From Rhizobium sp. RU36D (GTDB lineage: Bacteria > Pseudomonadota > Alphaproteobacteria > Rhizobiales > Rhizobiaceae), in contig NZ_FWXU01000011.1 of assembly GCF_900176345.1 (NCBI RefSeq), forward strand, positions 62,001-126,000: a DNA stretch of 64,000 nucleotides, written 5' to 3'. The position numbers and the translations under genes are program-made. Below the pieces are notes generated by a model. That model searched no databases. It was not told the DNA's origin and saw nothing but the letters and a program-made list of their open reading frames with translations. Shown piece after piece: positions 60,786 through 64,000 of the stretch (positions within the stretch are counted from its first letter, which is position 1; each line of letters starts with the position of its first letter).

Positions 60786-62095
60786 AGGATCGCTTTCGCC
60801 CAGTCCCACAGAGCCGCCTTGGAAGGCTGGCTGCCTTTGGCCAGATTGCCGGCGGTGTCGCCACCGGAATGCTGGGCGAAGGGCTTCGTCGGCTGGCGCA
60901 AGGCGAGAGGCCGCATCTTTCGGACCTGCTTTTGACGCCCTCCAATGCCCTGAAAGTCACCGACCAGCTCTCGCGCATGCGGGGCGCCGCCATGAAGCTG
61001 GGTCAGATGCTGTCGCTGGATGCCGGGGAACTCCTGCCACCGGAGCTGACCGCGATCCTCGCGCAACTGCGTGACACCGCGCATTTCATGCCTCCAGGTC
61101 AATTGCAGCAAACCTTGAACGCCGCCTGGGGGCCCGGCTGGCGGCGGCATTTCCTGCGGTTTGACAATACACCGATCGCGGCAGCCTCGATTGGCCAGGT
61201 TCATCGTGCCGTGCTCACGAATGGTCGGGAGCTCGCGATCAAGGTGCAGTATCCGGGGATAGCATCCAGCATCGATGCCGACATCGACAACGCGGCGACC
61301 CTGCTGCGGCTATCGGGTCTTCTGCCGCCGGGGCTGGACATATCCCGCCATCTGGCTGCGGCAAAACAACAGCTTCACGAAGAAGCCGACTACCTGCGCG
61401 AAGCCGAACAGATGCGGCGCTTCGGTGCGCTTCTTGCCGACGATCCGCGCTTCGTCCTCCCCAGCCCCATGGATGATTTGCTCCACCCGACGGTCCTGCC
61501 CATGGATTTCCTGCAGGGCACACCGATCGAGAGCCTAAGCGGGGCATCGGAAAGCGACCGCAATAATGCAATGACGGCGCTTTTGGATCTCGTGCTTCGG
61601 GAGCTATTTGAATTCGGATTGATGCAAACCGATCCGAACTTCGGCAATTACCGCTGGCAGCGGGATACCGGTCGCATTGTTCTTCTCGATTTCGGTGCAA
61701 CGCGGCCGGTGAATTCCGAAACCGCGCAGATCTACCGCAATCTCATGAAGGCGGGACTGTCAGGCGACTTGGCGGCGATCAGGAATGCGCTGCTGGCCTC
61801 CGGCTTTGTCTCACCCACCCAACTCGCTCGCCATGGCAAGACGCTGGACACGATAATTGGTCTTGGCGTGCATCAGTTGCATGAAAACCGCGACGGGCTC
61901 TTCGATTTTGCGCAGAGAGACCTCGTCATGATGATGCGAAACCAGGCAGCACCCATGTTGGCGGATCGCAGCACCTGGCATCTGCCCGCTGCGGACACGC
62001 TCTTCACCCAGCGCAAGATCAGCGGCATGGCCTTGCTTTGCAGCAATATGCGGGCGCGGGTGCCGCTCATGCAGATGCTGTCACGCTATAGCTGA
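60782..62095 (+). CDS. ABC1/UbiB-family atypical kinase
   Basis: 437-residue protein starting at GTG 60782, which overlaps the DCC stop (GTGA). Motifs in order: KxGQ (Lys72-Gln75, AMKLGQMLSLD), the Ala-rich loop IAAASIGQVHRA (in place of a P-loop), LAIKVQYPG with the ATP lysine Lys154, an Asp/Asn site QTDPNFGN (Asp284, Asn289), and LLDFGATR (Asp303). The usual HADPHPGN is changed to QTDPNFGN. Family members support ubiquinone synthesis or lipid quinone handling. Here the partner genes suggest a flavin or redox role, which is inference. Confidence 0.88.
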   Translation: MKDRFRPVPQSRLGRLAAFGQIAGGVATGMLGEGLRRLAQGERPHLSDLLLTPSNALKVTDQLSRMRGAAMKLGQMLSLDAGELLPPELTAILAQLRDTAHFMPPGQLQQTLNAAWGPGWRRHFLRFDNTPIAAASIGQVHRAVLTNGRELAIKVQYPGIASSIDADIDNAATLLRLSGLLPPGLDISRHLAAAKQQLHEEADYLREAEQMRRFGALLADDPRFVLPSPMDDLLHPTVLPMDFLQGTPIESLSGASESDRNNAMTALLDLVLRELFEFGLMQTDPNFGNYRWQRDTGRIVLLDFGATRPVNSETAQIYRNLMKAGLSGDLAAIRNALLASGFVSPTQLARHGKTLDTIIGLGVHQLHENRDGLFDFAQRDLVMMMRNQAAPMLADRSTWHLPAADTLFTQRKISGMALLCSNMRARVPLMQMLSRYS

Positions 62096-62343
62096 CGTTC
62101 TGCGTGTGACATGCGGTGCGGCAAGCCCTGCCGCGATGACACGCGTTTGGCATCAGCCAAGTACAGGATCTGCCGGTTGTCGCTATAAATGCCCGCTATG
62201 TGATGGTCCTAGCGAACCGTCACTGCGTTTTCAGTGAAGGCTGACCGCCTCGAGCATGGCACAGATGGCTGCATTTTGTCGCCCATGAGGCGAAGGCGAA
62301 CGCGGGAGGTCAATCAAGATCACCCCCGCCCTCCGACGTCGGA

Positions 62344-62382
62344 ATAGCAGGTCACGTGAACCGAAACGGCGCGACCTGCTAT
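62344..62382. terminator. Hairpin between the convergent ABC1 and tctA genes
   Basis: ATAGCAGGTC (62344-62353) and GACCTGCTAT (62373-62382) form a perfect 10-bp stem with a 19-nt loop, just beyond the tctA stop. It could stop transcription from either side. A smaller stem (GCGGCA/TGCCGC, 62118-62134) lies near the ABC1 stop. The rest of the gap 62096-62387 holds no gene that I can support. Confidence 0.45.
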
Positions 62383-62387
62383 AGATG

Positions 62388-63905
62388 TCAGTCCTCGCTT
62401 GCGGCGACCGCGGATAGAATCTGGCCTTTACCGCGAGCGCGCAGGATGAGCGGTATGATCAGCGCGGCGGCTGCGATGGCTAGAAGCGTCGCGGCAATCG
62501 GTGACGTGAACAGCACGCTGGGATCACCCTGGCTGATGGCCAGCGCCCGGCGCAGCTGCTGTTCGGCCAGCGGACCCAGGATCAGGCCGACGACCACGGG
62601 GGCGATCGGATAGCCGAATACGCGCATGACATATCCCAGCAGTCCGAATGCGAGCAGCATTCCAAGTTCGAACACAGAGGGATTTGCGCCTATCGTGCCG
62701 AGCGTGGCAAACAGCAGAATGCCGGCATAGAGCCAGGGCTTCGGGATCGTCAGCAGCCGTACCCAGAGGCCGACGAGCGGCAGGTTGAGCACCAGCAGCA
62801 TGGCATTGGCGATCAGCAGGCTGCCGATAAGACCCCAGACAAGCTGCGGATTGGTGGCAAACAGCAGTGGACCCGGCTGCAGCCCGAACTGCTGGAAGCC
62901 GGCCAGCATGATGGCGGCGGTGGCAGAGGTCGGCAGGCCAAGCGTCAGCAGCGGCACGAGTGTTCCGGCGGCGGAGGCGTTGTTGGCCGCTTCCGGACCG
63001 GCGACGCCTTCGATTGCGCCGTGGCCGAATTCCTCGGGATGTTTTGAAAGTCGTTTTTCCGTGGCATAGGACAGGAAGGTACCGATTTCCGCACCACCGG
63101 CCGGCATGGCGCCGATCGGGAAACCCAGGACCGTGCCGCGCAGCCACGGCTTCCACGAGCGCGCCCAATCAGACTTGCTCATCCAGATAGAGCCCTTCAC
63201 CGCCTCAATGGTCTCTGGCCCTTTGTTGCCTTGGGCGGCTATGAACAGCGTCTCGCCTATGGCAAACATCGCCACCGCGAGTGTGGTAACCTCGATGCCG
63301 TCAAGCAGGTCAGGCACACCGAAGGACAGCCGCGTCTGGCCCGTCAGCTGATCGATGCCGATGGTCGACAAGGCGAGGCCGACGAACAGGGCGGTGAGGC
63401 CGCGCAGGGTGCTGTCGCCGAAGGCCGACGACACCGTGACAAAGGCGAGTACCATCAGCGCAAAATATTCGCGCGGGCCGAAGACGAGCGCCAGCTTGAC
63501 GATAAAGGGGGCGACGAATGCCAGCAGCAGCGTCGCGATCAGGCCGGCGACGAAAGAGCCGATGGCGGCCGTGGCCAAGGCAGGACCGCCGCGCCCGGCG
63601 CGTGCCATCTTGTTGCCTTCGAGCGCCGTGACGATCGAGGCGCTTTCGCCCGGGGTGTTCAACAGAATTGACGTGGTCGAGCCGCCATACATGCCGCCGT
63701 AATAGATACCGGCGAACATGATGAGCGAGCCGGCAGGATCGAGCTGGTAGGTGACCGGCAACAGCAGCGCCACGGTCAGCGCAGGACCGATGCCCGGCAA
63801 GACGCCGACGATCGTACCAAGCGTCACGCCGATGAATGCGTAGAAGAGGTGCATCGGCTGCATAGCGGCCGCCAACCCCTGCAGGAGAAAGTCGAACGTG
63901 CTCAT
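62388..63905 (-). CDS. tctA: Tripartite tricarboxylate transporter large membrane protein TctA
   Basis: 505-residue permease with about 12 hydrophobic segments. Diagnostic stretches are [40 protein letters not shown] and [20 protein letters not shown], which are typical of TctA. Tct systems import citrate, tartrate, aromatic or other carboxylates with a periplasmic TctC protein. tctC is not in the window and may lie beyond the right edge. Its start is 13 bp after the tctB stop. Confidence 0.93.
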   Translation of the reverse strand: MSTFDFLLQGLAAAMQPMHLFYAFIGVTLGTIVGVLPGIGPALTVALLLPVTYQLDPAGSLIMFAGIYYGGMYGGSTTSILLNTPGESASIVTALEGNKMARAGRGGPALATAAIGSFVAGLIATLLLAFVAPFIVKLALVFGPREYFALMVLAFVTVSSAFGDSTLRGLTALFVGLALSTIGIDQLTGQTRLSFGVPDLLDGIEVTTLAVAMFAIGETLFIAAQGNKGPETIEAVKGSIWMSKSDWARSWKPWLRGTVLGFPIGAMPAGGAEIGTFLSYATEKRLSKHPEEFGHGAIEGVAGPEAANNASAAGTLVPLLTLGLPTSATAAIMLAGFQQFGLQPGPLLFATNPQLVWGLIGSLLIANAMLLVLNLPLVGLWVRLLTIPKPWLYAGILLFATLGTIGANPSVFELGMLLAFGLLGYVMRVFGYPIAPVVVGLILGPLAEQQLRRALAISQGDPSVLFTSPIAATLLAIAAAALIIPLILRARGKGQILSAVAASED

Positions 63906-63917
63906 GATGTCGCCTTC

Positions 63918-64000
63918 TTACAAAAACAGCCGTTCGATCGGGCCTGCCGGGAGGGAAAGATTGAGCAGCTGGGAGAAAATCAACCAGACGATCAGACACA
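63918..64000 (-). CDS. tctB: Tripartite tricarboxylate transporter small membrane protein TctB, C-terminal end
   Basis: Only the last 27 codons are present, ending in a hydrophobic helix CLIVWLIFSQLLNLSLPAG and the tail PIERLFL before TAA. The position directly before tctA and the membrane-helix ending fit TctB, the four-helix small subunit. The rest of the gene lies outside the window. Confidence 0.75.
   Translation of the reverse strand, partial: CLIVWLIFSQLLNLSLPAGPIERLFL

Noticed and set aside
62096-62387. tRNA or small RNA gene in the ABC1/tctA gap
   Set aside because: Several short stems occur, but no cloverleaf with a T-loop (GGTTCRA) and acceptor stem can be drawn.

Overview
The window reads as chromosome or megaplasmid DNA of an alphaproteobacterium, most likely Rhizobiaceae (Agrobacterium/Rhizobium type). 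The evidence is the high GC content, the Aap-type general amino-acid transporter, and a KPN_01854/Avi_7169-type transporter-monooxygenase operon. Genes are densely packed with many ATGA/TGATG overlaps. Transport, sulfur metabolism and small regulators dominate. I see no rRNA, tRNA, CRISPR array, transposase or phage gene.

Layout. 1-5.6 kb: the end of an Aap-like amino-acid ABC operon, a cystathionine beta-lyase gene and a divergent LysR regulator. 5.7-13.1 kb: thiolase, MFS transporter and MarR regulator with two matching operator sites, two related TetR regulators, two short-chain dehydrogenases and a quinone-oxidoreductase-like gene, with palindromic operator candidates. 13.3-24.7 kb: an island of glycan or small-molecule tailoring genes. 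It holds a PurN-like formyltransferase, a GT4 glycosyltransferase, two radical-SAM enzymes, an NAD epimerase, two FkbM methyltransferases, a CmcI-family protein and two GT2 glycosyltransferases. 24.8-26.1 kb: a lone AAA/DUF4143 ATPase. 26.4-32.4 kb: a TetR-controlled RND efflux operon (adaptor, pump, alpha/beta-hydrolase lipoprotein) with a tandem operator over its promoter.

32.5-36.2 kb: a PNPOx/FNR/2Fe-2S fusion enzyme with a glutathione transferase and a divergent LysR. 36.3-43.8 kb: a seven-gene operon of peptide/nickel-type ABC transporter, luciferase-like monooxygenase and two carboxymuconolactone-decarboxylase-fold proteins. 44-59 kb: sulfur region. It contains O-acetylhomoserine sulfhydrylase, GST and ArsR. 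Divergent from ArsR are a leaderless sulfonate-SBP-like protein, an SsuD-like monooxygenase and a TRAP transporter. Next come a DHA2 exporter and a taurine/sulfonate-type ABC transporter linked to a two-cluster ferredoxin, an AprA/fumarate-reductase-like flavoprotein and a peroxiredoxin-like protein. 59.2-62.1 kb: three translationally coupled genes for a photolyase/cryptochrome-like FAD protein with unusual domain order, a DCC (DUF393) protein and an ABC1/UbiB-type kinase. 62.4-64 kb: tctA and the end of tctB of a tripartite tricarboxylate transporter.

Themes. Much of the window deals with acquiring sulfur from organic sources: amino-acid import plus C-S lyase, sulfonate transporters, flavin monooxygenases, and homocysteine synthesis. 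A 13-bp AT-rich element recurs in the sulfur promoters and may mark a shared regulon. The least-described systems are the FAD/DCC/ABC1 trio, the flavoprotein-ferredoxin sulfonate operon, the leaderless binding protein with its TRAP system, and the radical-SAM/FkbM island. All assignments come from reading the sequence; no database search was run.
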